DNA from: Bacteroidota bacterium
GTDB lineage: Bacteria > Bacteroidota > Bacteroidia > Bacteroidales > CAJPTX01
Direction: 5' to 3'
Assembly: GCA_002748015.1 (NCBI GenBank)
Contig: PDRH01000047.1
Coordinates: forward strand, 1-33,411
DNA: 33,411 nucleotides
Positions 8,113 through 15,571 of the stretch are shown here, in pieces (the stretch's first letter is position 1; each line of letters opens with the position of its first letter). A program made the position numbers and the translations under genes. A model generated the notes under the pieces. The model searched no databases. It saw nothing but the letters and a program-made list of their open reading frames with translations, and was not told where the DNA came from.

Positions 8113-8625
8113 TTAGATGCTTAGGTTGATGTACTCCCAGGAATTGCCACACTGCTCAATATAGCGGATGAGGTCCTGGCCAGAGATGACTAGCGTAGCC
8201 CTATTGTCGTTAGGGTGGAACCCTATGGCGGGAGCGCCCCTGAGGGAATCATCCAGGTATACATACACGTGCTGTTCAGCATCGTGGACGAGGCCAAGCG
8301 GGGAGACTGATCCGGGCTTGACACCGAGGTACTTCTCCATGCGCTTCTCCGAGGCGAAGGAGAGCTTTCCCTGGCCGAGCATGAGCTCGAGGGAGCGTAT
8401 GTTGGCCTGATTGTGGCCGTCGAGCACGAGGAGGTAGTGACGGTTGCCCTTGTGGTTGCGGAGGAAGAGGTTCTTGCAATGGCGGCAGTCGATATCCTTC
8501 CACCGCTCCATGGCCAGGGCTATGGTGGGGATGGGAGGGTGCTCGTGGTAGGCGTAGGACACCTGCAACTCGCCGAGCCGTTGGTACACGGCGGAGTCGC
8601 CGATTATCTGCTGTTGCTTCTCCAT
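8113..8625 (-). CDS. YbaK/ProX-type aminoacyl-tRNA deacylase (prolyl-tRNA editing domain)
   Basis: This is a stand-alone editing domain that probably hydrolyses mischarged tRNAPro (Ala-tRNAPro type). The motif CRHCKNLFLRNHKGNRHYLLV and the later MEKYLGVKPGSVSPLGLV, with the strand AIGFHPNDNRATLVI, are characteristic of the ProX/PrdX branch of the YbaK/EbsC family. I choose the ATG at 8625 (170 residues). An earlier in-frame TTG at 8655 lies inside the -7 box TATCTTTG (8660-8653), and AAGGAG (8641-8636) stands 10 bases before the ATG. Length is normal for the family. The FIST-like gene follows after 18 bases. The exact tRNA substrate is inferred. Confidence 0.88.
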   Translation of the reverse strand: MEKQQQIIGDSAVYQRLGELQVSYAYHEHPPIPTIALAMERWKDIDCRHCKNLFLRNHKGNRHYLLVLDGHNQANIRSLELMLGQGKLSFASEKRMEKYLGVKPGSVSPLGLVHDAEQHVYVYLDDSLRGAPAIGFHPNDNRATLVISGQDLIRYIEQCGNSWEYINLSI

Positions 8626-8652
8626 CTGGTTCTTACTCCTTATTTTCTCATG

Positions 8653-8660
8653 CAAAGATA
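8653..8660 (-). promoter_or_regulatory. Promoter -7 box of the YbaK-like gene
   Basis: TATCTTTG on the minus strand matches TAnnTTTG. It lies 27 bases before the chosen ATG (8625) and overlaps an upstream TTG, which argues against that alternative start. Confidence 0.55.
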
Positions 8661-8703
8661 CATTTTTTCCTTTGCTAGCATCTGCAATAAAGGGAGAAAT
8701 CGC

Positions 8704-8711
8704 TACCTTTG
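8704..8711 (+). promoter_or_regulatory. Promoter -7 box of the AsmA-like gene
   Basis: TACCTTTG matches TAnnTTTG and lies 41 bases before the ATG at 8753. A TCTG 19 bases upstream (8681-8684) could be a weak -33 box. Divergent from the YbaK-like promoter. Confidence 0.55.
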
Positions 8712-8752
8712 TCGCTATATATCATTGGGCTACATAGGCAAAGGGTTACAAC

Positions 8753-11464
8753 ATGCGATTGGTACGGGGCCTTCGACTTCTTCTCTACCTGCTCTGCATC
8801 CTAGCGTTGCTAGGGATTTTGGCGGTTGGCGGGCTATTCCTTCTGGAGAAGCAGTGGGGGGAGATCGTGGTGGAGAGGGTGCTCGATCAGGTGAACCAGG
8901 AGCTACGTATCCCGGTCAAGACCAGCGGTGTAGACTTCACGTTTTTCGCTGATTTCCCTCAGGCTAGCATCCGCCTACGGGATGTCTGCATTCCCACGCT
9001 ACGCGAGGGGGGGGAGGCGGAAGTGCCGCCGGGTGAGGAGCTACTCCGGGCCAAATCCCTGCTGCTGGTGCTCAACCCCTTCGACCTGCTGCGCGGGGAG
9101 TACCGCGTGGAGGCGCTGCGGCTATCCGAGGGCTCCCTGAGGCTAGAGAAGTACGCAGAGGGGGGGGATAACTACACCCTACAGCAGGCAGGGAGGAGCG
9201 ATAGCACATCGGGGGGGCTCAACTCCTGGGCCATCGAGGGCTTCGAGCTGGAGAACATGGTGGCCTCCTACCTGGATGGACGTAGCGGGCTGAGGGTGCG
9301 CATGCAGCTGGCTACCCTTGAGGCCAATGCTCGCTACGAGGGTGAGGCGCTGGGGCTACGGCTCAAGGGGGAGGGGGGGCTCGAGGAGCTGGTGCACGAA
9401 GGCAAAACGTACGCCAAGGGTGAAGAGCTACGCCTAGACACCGAGCTACGCTATGATAGCCTTGCGCTCGAAAGCCCCCGCAGCGTGCTGGAGGTGGAGG
9501 GCAATAGGCTCGTGGGGGTGTGGTCGCTATCGAATACAGACGGTGCGCTACACGCTAGGATAGATGCCCCGGGAGTAGACCTACAAAACGTGCTGAAGCT
9601 AGCCGAACGGCAGGGATACAACCTGCCCGAGGGGCTGAAGGTCGATGGACAGCTAACGGCCGGGGTAGACCTCCATGGGGCTGTCCGGAATGGGCTGCGG
9701 CTACATGCGACGGTCACGGTTCGAGGGGAGGGGGAGCTGGGTGTAGAGTACAAAGGTAATGAGTACCGCATAACCCGCCTATCCGGGACCTTCAGCAATG
9801 GAGAGCAGGCCTCTGCCCGGAGTAGCCGCTTCGAGCTGCAGGCGTGCCATATTACCCGCGGGCAGTCGCACGCAGACCTGGAACTCCGACTTACCAACCT
9901 GAAGCGCCCGGCCGTCTACGGACGGATAGACCTTAGGGCGCTAGACAACGAATTCCCGCTGGGTTCGCTGGCTAAGTACGTTCCGTACTACGGGGAGATC
10001 GTGGCCCGTGGCGAGGGGGTGGCTAGCCTCCGAGGGGTAGATCACATTAGGGAGGAGCTGCTACGGCACATGAAGACCAAGATGACGGTTTCCTTCTCCG
10101 GGCTGACGGTTACGCCCGGTGGTGGCCAACGGCTCGATTCGCTCACGGGGGTTGCAACCTTCAAGGACAGAGACCTCCTGAAGGGTTCTATCCGCGCGAG
10201 GTGGGGCGAGGCCAACATCGACGTGGGGGTAAATGCGAAGCGTTTTTGGAGCCTAGCCACCGGGAAGGGGAAGTCGGACTGGACGGTGAACACTGCCATT
10301 AGCGGGTGGAGTATCCCCGACTACATCGTACCAGACTGGGGTGGCGATGAAAACGGCCAGGAGGATGCGCCCAGCAAGCCTGCATCGGGGAAGGCGAAAG
10401 GCACGAAGCAGCGTACCTTCTGGGACTACGTTGGCAGCATGCAGGGGAAGCTGTCTCTCAACGGTTGCCGGTACCGAGGAGGCAAGGTTGATTCGCTGCA
10501 GGCGAGCTTCAGCGGGAATGGCGAGCAGGTGCTGATGGACATCAAGCAGGGGCGACTTTTCGATGGGCGCATTCGTGGCAAGCTAGGCTTCCAGAGCCTT
10601 ACCGCTGACCGGCAGCTACTCAGGGCCGACCTGCACCCAGAGAGCATAGATATACAGCGTATATTCCGCCAGTTCGCGAACTTCGGACAGAGCAACGTAA
10701 AGTCAGAGAACATCAATGGACGGCTCTCCGGGGAGGTTACTATCTACGCCCCCCTTCAGGAGGGGGAGCTCCTGCTTCCGGAGTTCCGTTTGCAGGCCAA
10801 GGTGAACGTATACAAGGGGGGGCTCAAAAATCTGGCTGGTATGGAGAAACTCAGCCGCTTCATCGAGATGAAGGAGCTACAGGATATCCGTTTCTCCACG
10901 CTCTCCAATACCATATCGGTCGAGAACAGCGAGATACGTATTCCGGAGATGGATATACGCTCTTCGGCGCTCTCGCTCAAGCTCAGCGGACGGCAACACT
11001 TCGATTCGCGGTATGCGTACCGGCTACAGCTCAAGCTGGGGGATGTACTGTTCAACCGCTGGAAACGCCGGCGGACGGATGCGCAGGAGGAGGTCCTCGA
11101 GGACAAGAAGAGCGGTGGCGGCTCCCTCTTCCTACGGATAGAGGGGGACTCTACCCAGGTAAATGTACGCTACGATAGGGAGGCGCTCAAAGAGCAGATC
11201 GCACGTCGATTTGCACGGGAGAAGGAGGAGCTTAAAACGCTATTCAAGGAGGAGTTCGGGACGGAGGAGGAGGCCCCCCAGGCTACTGACGTGAGGAAGT
11301 CGACCAAGGTAATTTGGGAAGAGGAGGGAACAAACGGAGGAGAAAGCGGCACGAAACAGCGTGGGGAAGGGGATTCGGATAATCAGGAGGTAAAGCCAGA
11401 GGATAGGCGGAGGCGGAAGTCAGAAACTGAACGTAAGAAGCCTAGCGTAATATGGGAGGACTAG
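8753..11464 (+). CDS. AsmA-like envelope protein
   Basis: This 903-residue protein has one N-terminal membrane helix (about residues 8-30, LLLYLLCILALLGILAVGGLFLL) followed by a long periplasmic region of repeated beta strands. The start region with DFTFFADFPQASIRLRDV and LLLVLNPFDLLRGEYRVEALRL is typical of Bacteroidetes AsmA-family proteins, which are related to lipid-bridge proteins thought to move or balance lipids between the two membranes. The C-terminal 90 residues are charged and probably disordered, with VIWEEE and VIWED repeated at the very end. Four G7-G8 runs lie in the first quarter. Its stop overlaps that of the convergent gene. Specific role in this organism is unknown. Confidence 0.82.
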   Translation: MRLVRGLRLLLYLLCILALLGILAVGGLFLLEKQWGEIVVERVLDQVNQELRIPVKTSGVDFTFFADFPQASIRLRDVCIPTLREGGEAEVPPGEELLRAKSLLLVLNPFDLLRGEYRVEALRLSEGSLRLEKYAEGGDNYTLQQAGRSDSTSGGLNSWAIEGFELENMVASYLDGRSGLRVRMQLATLEANARYEGEALGLRLKGEGGLEELVHEGKTYAKGEELRLDTELRYDSLALESPRSVLEVEGNRLVGVWSLSNTDGALHARIDAPGVDLQNVLKLAERQGYNLPEGLKVDGQLTAGVDLHGAVRNGLRLHATVTVRGEGELGVEYKGNEYRITRLSGTFSNGEQASARSSRFELQACHITRGQSHADLELRLTNLKRPAVYGRIDLRALDNEFPLGSLAKYVPYYGEIVARGEGVASLRGVDHIREELLRHMKTKMTVSFSGLTVTPGGGQRLDSLTGVATFKDRDLLKGSIRARWGEANIDVGVNAKRFWSLATGKGKSDWTVNTAISGWSIPDYIVPDWGGDENGQEDAPSKPASGKAKGTKQRTFWDYVGSMQGKLSLNGCRYRGGKVDSLQASFSGNGEQVLMDIKQGRLFDGRIRGKLGFQSLTADRQLLRADLHPESIDIQRIFRQFANFGQSNVKSENINGRLSGEVTIYAPLQEGELLLPEFRLQAKVNVYKGGLKNLAGMEKLSRFIEMKELQDIRFSTLSNTISVENSEIRIPEMDIRSSALSLKLSGRQHFDSRYAYRLQLKLGDVLFNRWKRRRTDAQEEVLEDKKSGGGSLFLRIEGDSTQVNVRYDREALKEQIARRFAREKEELKTLFKEEFGTEEEAPQATDVRKSTKVIWEEEGTNGGESGTKQRGEGDSDNQEVKPEDRRRRKSETERKKPSVIWED

Positions 11465-12249
11465 CCCTCGCTACTCTCCTGATGCTGCTCGCGGGCGAAA
11501 TCCTGGAAGAGCGAGGTCATCTCTGGGGAGAGCAGCGTTTCGCCCGTATCCTCTGGGTCTCTTAGCTCATTTTTGCGGTATACGTAGTGCACTCCATATT
11601 CTCGGCATCTATCCCTGGCCAGGTTCGGAGGAAGGTTGCTGAAAGTAGCTTCTACCTCATTCCAGACGGAGAGTATAATGGAATCTGCGGTATCGCGCAG
11701 GTCGTTTAGCTGCTGCAGGGTACGGTTGGTATTCTGCTGAAAGACCTTCTGACGCGTGTAGCCATCGAAGAACTGCTCATACTGCACGCGTACCATGGCT
11801 ATGCTCGGGTTGGTAATGGGTCCGCTCCCTTGGGCTGTTCTATTGAACTCGCCGTCGATAATCTTCCTACCCCACTCCACTATGTCCTGGTCGGATGCTA
11901 GAGAGGGGAGACGAGTTTCAGCCTCATCTATACCGTAGAATGTACGCACCTCTGGGTTGAGCTCTCCCCGTAGGATTGCCATGTTAACCACCTGTATGAA
12001 GTGGGAAACGTATAGGCGCGTTTTGCGTACCATATCCTGGTACTCCTGGCTCGATTCGCTCTGCTGCTGGTAGGCAGTCTTATACTGTTGGGTAGCCTCA
12101 GTAAAGCTATTGATGAATAGGCCGAGGCGCGAATAGGTTTCCTGCGTATAGGCCAGCTCATTGGGGTGTAGCTCTTTGCCCATCCCGTAGGCGGCCTGCA
12201 TGGCGCGGAGACGGGCAGAATCTGTATTGGGGAGGCGTCTATACGGCAT
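11461..12249 (-). CDS. Conserved-looking protein of unknown function
   Basis: I do not recognise this protein. It is helical and hydrophilic, without signal peptide, membrane segment or metal motif. I choose the ATG at 12249 (262 residues); an upstream extension to 12300 would cover the TACCTTCG box at 12296-12289 and reads as low-quality sequence. The region YTQETYSRLGLFINSFTEATQQYKTAYQQQ suggests a helical bundle, and RCREYGVHYVYRKNELRD near the C-terminus is a possible second small domain. It is convergent with the AsmA-like gene, and both stop codons are read from one CTAG (11461-11464). A cytoplasmic structural or binding role is only a guess. Confidence 0.6.
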   Translation of the reverse strand: MPYRRLPNTDSARLRAMQAAYGMGKELHPNELAYTQETYSRLGLFINSFTEATQQYKTAYQQQSESSQEYQDMVRKTRLYVSHFIQVVNMAILRGELNPEVRTFYGIDEAETRLPSLASDQDIVEWGRKIIDGEFNRTAQGSGPITNPSIAMVRVQYEQFFDGYTRQKVFQQNTNRTLQQLNDLRDTADSIILSVWNEVEATFSNLPPNLARDRCREYGVHYVYRKNELRDPEDTGETLLSPEMTSLFQDFAREQHQESSEG

Positions 12250-12288
12250 ATCTACACTCTTTGGGGTGCGGGAAAACCTTGTCAACCG

Positions 12289-12296
12289 CGAAGGTA
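12289..12296 (-). promoter_or_regulatory. Possible variant -7 box of the gene at 12249
   Basis: TACCTTCG on the minus strand, one base off TAnnTTTG, 39 bases before the chosen ATG. Same variant as upstream of hydG. Confidence 0.35.
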
Positions 12297-12467
12297 GCAA
12301 AAAACGAAGGAAATAAGGATAAGCGCGGATGAATAAGCATCTGTAAATCGTAGAATCCGTAGGCCAAACGAGTGGATAATAGTATAGGCATTGGGGGCTA
12401 AGCTACAAGCCTAGCTAAGGTTACTAGCATGGCGATGAGGCTATCGACCTAGCCGTGCACAGCATGC

Positions 12468-12502
12468 AAAAAGGGGGCATTGCAATTTGTTGCAATGCCC
12501 CC
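12468..12502 (-). terminator. Rho-independent terminator of the peroxiredoxin gene
   Basis: Perfect 13-bp stem GGGGGCATTGCAA (12473-12485) with 12490-12502, loop TTTG. On the minus strand it is followed by TTTTT (12472-12468). It lies 49 bases after the stop codon. Confidence 0.85.
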
Positions 12503-12551
12503 CCTAGAGGTATCTGGTTGGCTATCTAGCCCGCCAACAGAAGATGCCAAC

Positions 12552-13211
12552 TTACTTTTTGGTCTCTGCGAAGGTAATGTACCAGTCCTTCATCTTCTCC
12601 TTCTTCTCAGCATACAGCGCCTCTACGCCTTCCATATCCTCGGGTGCGTGCTGCAGGGCATCGCAACCGGGTTGCCAATCCAGAGGGGTAGCTAGGGTTT
12701 CAGCATCTGTAAGCTGCAGCGCCTTTAGGCAACGCAGTATTTCATCCATGTTACGCCCAACGTTGAGCGGGTAATACATGATAAGACGAACCTTCTGCTG
12801 AGGATCGATGAAGAATACAGTACGGACGGTGGCCACGCTAACCTCACCCGGGTGTATCATACCATACAGCTGGGCAACTGCCATGTTGATGTCGGCAATG
12901 ATGGGGAAGTTAATCTCCACGCCCATTGTACTCTTCAGGTTCTCTACCCATCCGATATGCGAGAAGATGCTATCGATGCTCAGGCCGAGTAGCTTGGTAT
13001 TGAGGGCGGTGAACTCATCCTTGCGCTTGGCGAAGCCGGTCATTTCAGTGGAGCAAACCGGGGTGAAGTCAGCAGGGTGGGAGAATAGGACAACCCATGA
13101 GTCCTTGCAGTAGTCTGACAAGGTCACCCAACCCTCTGTGGTCTTCGCCTTAAAATCGGGGGCGGTGTCACCAATGAGGGGTATCCTGTTCATCATTTGT
13201 TTCTCTTCCAT
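12552..13211 (-). CDS. Peroxiredoxin, Prx6-type (AhpC/TSA family)
   Basis: This thiol peroxidase removes hydrogen peroxide and alkyl peroxides in the cytoplasm. The 219 residues begin with GDTAPDFKAKTTEGWVTLSDY and carry the peroxidatic site SHPADFTPVCSTE with Cys53. The long C-terminal extension (LDWQPGCDALQHAPEDMEGVEAL and KDWYITF) is typical of the Prx6 or archaeal-type branch. No resolving Cys can be assigned with certainty, although Cys168-region and others exist. The start could also be Met6 or Met7; no ribosome site decides. It forms a single-gene unit with a strong terminator. The 242 bases upstream hold two hairpins that could be part of its regulation. Confidence 0.93.
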   Translation of the reverse strand: MEEKQMMNRIPLIGDTAPDFKAKTTEGWVTLSDYCKDSWVVLFSHPADFTPVCSTEMTGFAKRKDEFTALNTKLLGLSIDSIFSHIGWVENLKSTMGVEINFPIIADINMAVAQLYGMIHPGEVSVATVRTVFFIDPQQKVRLIMYYPLNVGRNMDEILRCLKALQLTDAETLATPLDWQPGCDALQHAPEDMEGVEALYAEKKEKMKDWYITFAETKK

Positions 13212-13304
13212 AACAGTAGCATCTTTATCGTTGAATGTTCAAGCAAAGGGGGAACATACCCCTGGCGGAGCGTCCCCACTTTCTATAATGAATAACGATA
13301 GGCG

Positions 13305-13353
13305 GGCTTTTTTGTTCGGTCTGGTTGCCATGAGTGGCATTCCGAAACAAGCC
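13305..13353. other. Imperfect intergenic hairpin upstream of the peroxiredoxin gene
   Basis: An imperfect dyad: GGCTT (13305-13309) with AAGCC (13349-13353), CGG (13317-13319) with CCG (13342-13344), and an inner TGCCA-TGAG-TGGCA stem (13327-13340). No T-tract follows on either strand. It may be a leader structure or a protein-binding dyad; low certainty. Confidence 0.3.
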
Positions 13354-13387
13354 TAAAGATGGTGGGGCGAGTAAGGGTATAAACGTA

Positions 13388-13415
13388 GGGCCTCCATCCT
13401 GACGGATGAAGGCCC
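13388..13415 (-). terminator. Hairpin downstream of the basic secreted protein gene
   Basis: A 12-base arm GGGCCTCCATCC (13388-13399) pairs with 13404-13415, with one pair that is G-U when read on the minus strand, and loop TGAC. It lies 38 bases after the stop at 13454. The following minus-strand bases TACGTTTATA are only weakly T-rich, so terminator function is likely but not certain. Confidence 0.5.
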
Positions 13416-13453
13416 TAACATCTACTTTGTAATCGCTTCAGGTCGGAATACCT

Positions 13454-14311
13454 CTAGTACCTACGCCTAGACCTCCTGGAACGCTTCTTTTTCTTCTTCT
13501 TATCGGCGGCTTTTGCCGAATCTGCATTACCTGGCTCAGTACCGTATGCCTCCCCCTCTATAATATAGGTTGGTATTTCACCGTATCCCCCCTGGGTTTT
13601 CCGGTTCTTCACGAGGACATAGGTCCCCCCCTTACGTATAACCTGCTTCTTGAGGCGCGTCTCGGCATTCTGACGGGCCTTAGCCAGCGACGGGCTCTTG
13701 CTACGTGATTCAGCCTTTACCACTCCCTTGGGGTACAACCCCTGCACCATGGCCTCGTCCTCAGTTACGATTACTATACGCCAGTCGGTGTCGTCTATCT
13801 CCTGGGCCGCTAGAGCAGTTATCTTGTCAATTCGCCCATCCCTGTATATGACGCGGTTTACCTTCTTGCGCTTGAGAGATTTGACCTTCCTCTTCCCGAG
13901 CGGATAGAAGCTAACGGTGCGGTTGTTCACCACACGGATGTTGCATGGTATCTTACGCCCCGATATTGTAACTACAGTATCGCACGCCGGCTTGGCCTTC
14001 TCGGCAGAGGGATGCTGCGCACCATCCTGGGGAGCTGTGGCCCCCTCCTTCTTGCCCTTGGCCTTCTCAGACTTCTTTTTCTTCCCAGAACGCCTACTAC
14101 GGCTAGACCTCCGCTTTCTGGGCTTCTTGGCGTTTTTTTTCTGCTCTTGCTGGTCGACCTGCTCGGTATCCGTGGCCTCTGAGGCCTGCTCATCTTGCGC
14201 CACGGCAGCAGGTGCTACGGCAAAAAGAAGTGCTAGGCTAAGAGCCAACACCATGTGCAAGCTCTTAACCCGCAAATCTCTATGGCTAATTCTCCCTGTC
14301 CGGCAGATCAT
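13454..14311 (-). CDS. Very basic secreted protein of unknown function, downstream of rpmH
   Basis: This 285-residue protein is predicted to be exported. The hydrophobic core MVLALSLALLFAVAPAAVAQ (20-39) ends in a good AVAQ cleavage site. The start may be the ATG at 14311 or an in-frame TTG near 14275 that gives a shorter, more usual signal peptide. After the cleavage site comes an acidic patch, then a Lys/Arg/Ser stretch (about 57-90). Residues about 110-245 look folded: CDTVVTISGRKIPCNIRVVNNRTVSFYPL and DDTDWRIVIVTEDEAMVQGLYPKG. The last 16 residues are nearly all Lys/Arg/Ser and end in Tyr. It starts 11 bases after rpmH and probably shares its transcript. No function can be assigned. Confidence 0.65.
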   Translation of the reverse strand: MICRTGRISHRDLRVKSLHMVLALSLALLFAVAPAAVAQDEQASEATDTEQVDQQEQKKNAKKPRKRRSSRSRRSGKKKKSEKAKGKKEGATAPQDGAQHPSAEKAKPACDTVVTISGRKIPCNIRVVNNRTVSFYPLGKRKVKSLKRKKVNRVIYRDGRIDKITALAAQEIDDTDWRIVIVTEDEAMVQGLYPKGVVKAESRSKSPSLAKARQNAETRLKKQVIRKGGTYVLVKNRKTQGGYGEIPTYIIEGEAYGTEPGNADSAKAADKKKKKKRSRRSRRRY

Positions 14312-14322
14312 AGGCGGGGATT

Positions 14323-14484
14323 TTAGCGCTTCATGCCGCAGAATTCGTCGGATACCGTGAGCTTTTTACGCCCCTTTTTACGACGAGCAGCCAGCACACG
14401 ACGACCATTGGCGGACGACATGCGCTTCCTGAAACCGTGCTTGTTCTTCCTCTTCCTGACAGAAGGCTGAAATGTTCTTTTCAT
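14323..14484 (-). CDS. rpmH: 50S ribosomal protein L34
   Basis: L34 is a small basic protein of the large ribosomal subunit. The 53-residue frame from the ATG at 14484 to TAA at 14323 begins MKRTFQPSVRKRKNKHGFRK and continues with MSSANGRRVLAARRKKGRKK, which is diagnostic. The tail LTVSDEFCGMKR is longer than in E. coli L34, as in other Bacteroidetes. A TAACTTTG box lies 79 bases upstream, so there is a moderately long leader. In many bacteria rpmH is followed by rnpA; here a gene for a basic exported protein follows after 11 bases. Confidence 0.97.
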   Translation of the reverse strand: MKRTFQPSVRKRKNKHGFRKRMSSANGRRVLAARRKKGRKKLTVSDEFCGMKR

Positions 14485-14563
14485 TGGAAATCAATCTTTT
14501 ACGCTTCTACCACTCGGCCAAACCGCATGCCAAAAGCATGGGTTGAACCCTTCAATTACGGGG

Positions 14564-14592
14564 CAAAGTTAAGCCTTTTTCCAAGACTACAA
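14564..14592 (-). promoter_or_regulatory. rpmH: Promoter of the rpmH unit
   Basis: On the minus strand TAACTTTG (14571-14564) matches TAnnTTTG, and TTG (14592-14590) lies 18 bases upstream at about the expected -33 position. The leader contains small dyads (GGGTTCAACCC and CATGC-TTTTG-GCATG) between the promoter and the ATG. Confidence 0.6.
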
Positions 14593-14601
14593 GGGATGCA
14601 C

Positions 14602-15318
14602 TCATTTAGAGGGGACAAAACACCCTCTGTTCGGCTGGTTCTGCTTGACATAGATGACCGTTAACGGCTGGTTTTCCTGTATACCTAAATAGGTAGAAAC
14701 GAAAAGCCTCGTAAAAAAGTCTAGCTTCGCCAATGTTTCCTGAATCAACGCATAGGGGATGTCCAGCCATAGGTCGTCACCCACCATCCTCAGCTGAACC
14801 CCCTGGTTGAGAAGGGTTGCATAATCTCCAGAGACAGTGCCAACGACCCGAATCGTGAGGAGTTTCCCCACCTCCTCATAGGTGAACTCCTGGCCTTGGT
14901 ACTGGGGGAACTCAACGGAAGCCGTCGCCGGGATGAAAGTGGCATTACTAATGGGTATTTCGTGCTCAATTCGCTGCTGATAAACCCCGAAGCCTTCCTG
15001 CTTTGATTTCTTAATGAAGCGCATCAGCTTGAAATTGCCCTCAGTCGTAAGTGTAACCGTTTCACCACCAGGCTCAGCCCCAGGTCCACCACCAGGCTCA
15101 GTCCCGGGTGCCCCCCCCTCTTCGCCACCCATTTCATTCCCTGCATTGCCACCCGGTTCAGAATTCGCCTCCGCCTGATCAGTCGCTTCCTGCGCATGCT
15201 CCTTGCCGAATGCCCCCACCAACTCCTCCGAGCTTTCCTCCTTCTCGCAAGCGACAAAGACAAACGAAAAGGCCAATAAAGCCATCAGGACAGGCCCAAC
15301 ATATCTCTTTATTTTCAT
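14602..15318 (-). CDS. Lipoprotein with Gly/Pro/Glu-rich linker
   Basis: This 238-residue lipoprotein has the signal peptide MKIKRYVGPVLMALLAFSFV followed by the lipobox VFVAC, with Cys24 lipidated. Residues about 52-86 are a flexible linker rich in Gly, Glu and Pro, including repeated EPGG units encoded by a 24-base tandem repeat. The rest (about 88-238) is a globular domain (GNFKLMRFIKKSKQEGFGVYQ, PQYQGQEFTYEEVGKLLTIRVV) that I do not recognise. GAGGATATG gives a Shine-Dalgarno-like GAGGA just before the ATG. It has a G8 run in the linker. Function unknown; the layout suggests a surface or periplasmic domain held away from the membrane. Confidence 0.72.
   Translation of the reverse strand: MKIKRYVGPVLMALLAFSFVFVACEKEESSEELVGAFGKEHAQEATDQAEANSEPGGNAGNEMGGEEGGAPGTEPGGGPGAEPGGETVTLTTEGNFKLMRFIKKSKQEGFGVYQQRIEHEIPISNATFIPATASVEFPQYQGQEFTYEEVGKLLTIRVVGTVSGDYATLLNQGVQLRMVGDDLWLDIPYALIQETLAKLDFFTRLFVSTYLGIQENQPLTVIYVKQNQPNRGCFVPSK
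15064..15111. repeat. Two tandem 24-base units in the lipoprotein linker
   Basis: Units 15064-15087 and 15088-15111 differ at three positions. They encode the Glu-Pro-Gly-Gly repeats of the lipoprotein linker on the minus strand. The 24-base period keeps the reading frame. A C8 run follows at 15111-15118. Confidence 0.75.
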
Positions 15319-15543
15319 ATCCTCATAAGTTTTGCTCGCCTATAGAACCTTTAGACGTAATTATATGGTTGCAAGCTACACCGTTTTATCCATTTTAGCG
15401 CACAAGCCACAACTTTATTACACGAAACGACCTTTTTGTCGGACAAACGGCCAACTAGTACCATTAGTCCCGGGTAAGGCACAACGACGCAGACAGCGGA
15501 GAAACGGGGAACTGGTACTCGCAGGGATTTCAGGAGTATTGAT

Positions 15544-15551
15544 TACCTTTG
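15544..15551 (+). promoter_or_regulatory. Promoter -7 box of the 15572 operon
   Basis: TACCTTTG matches TAnnTTTG and lies 20 bases before the ATG at 15572, leaving a leader of only about 14 bases. No convincing -33 box. Confidence 0.55.
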
Positions 15552-15571
15552 CGCTAGATTCAACATTGTGA

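Larger units (their letters stand above)
12250..12551. other. Intergenic region between the unknown gene and the peroxiredoxin gene
   Basis: This 302-base stretch contains the variant -7 box at 12289-12296 and the peroxiredoxin terminator at 12468-12502. Apart from those I see no gene, RNA or repeat in it. Confidence 0.5.

Noticed and set aside
8625..8655. Longer YbaK-like protein from the TTG at 8655
   Set aside because: The TTG lies inside the -7 promoter box, so it would not be in the transcript; the ATG at 8625 has an AAGGAG upstream.
14485..14560. tRNA-like pieces on the minus strand in the rpmH leader (TGGCCGAGTGGTAGAAGCG and GGGTTCAACCC)
   Set aside because: The T-arm-like piece comes before the D-arm-like piece and no acceptor stem or anticodon arm can be drawn; rpmH coding starts immediately after. 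Treated as chance dyads.
15319..15571. Plus-strand 79-residue frame (15332-15571)
   Set aside because: No ribosome site, no domain, and it runs through the promoter of the next operon.
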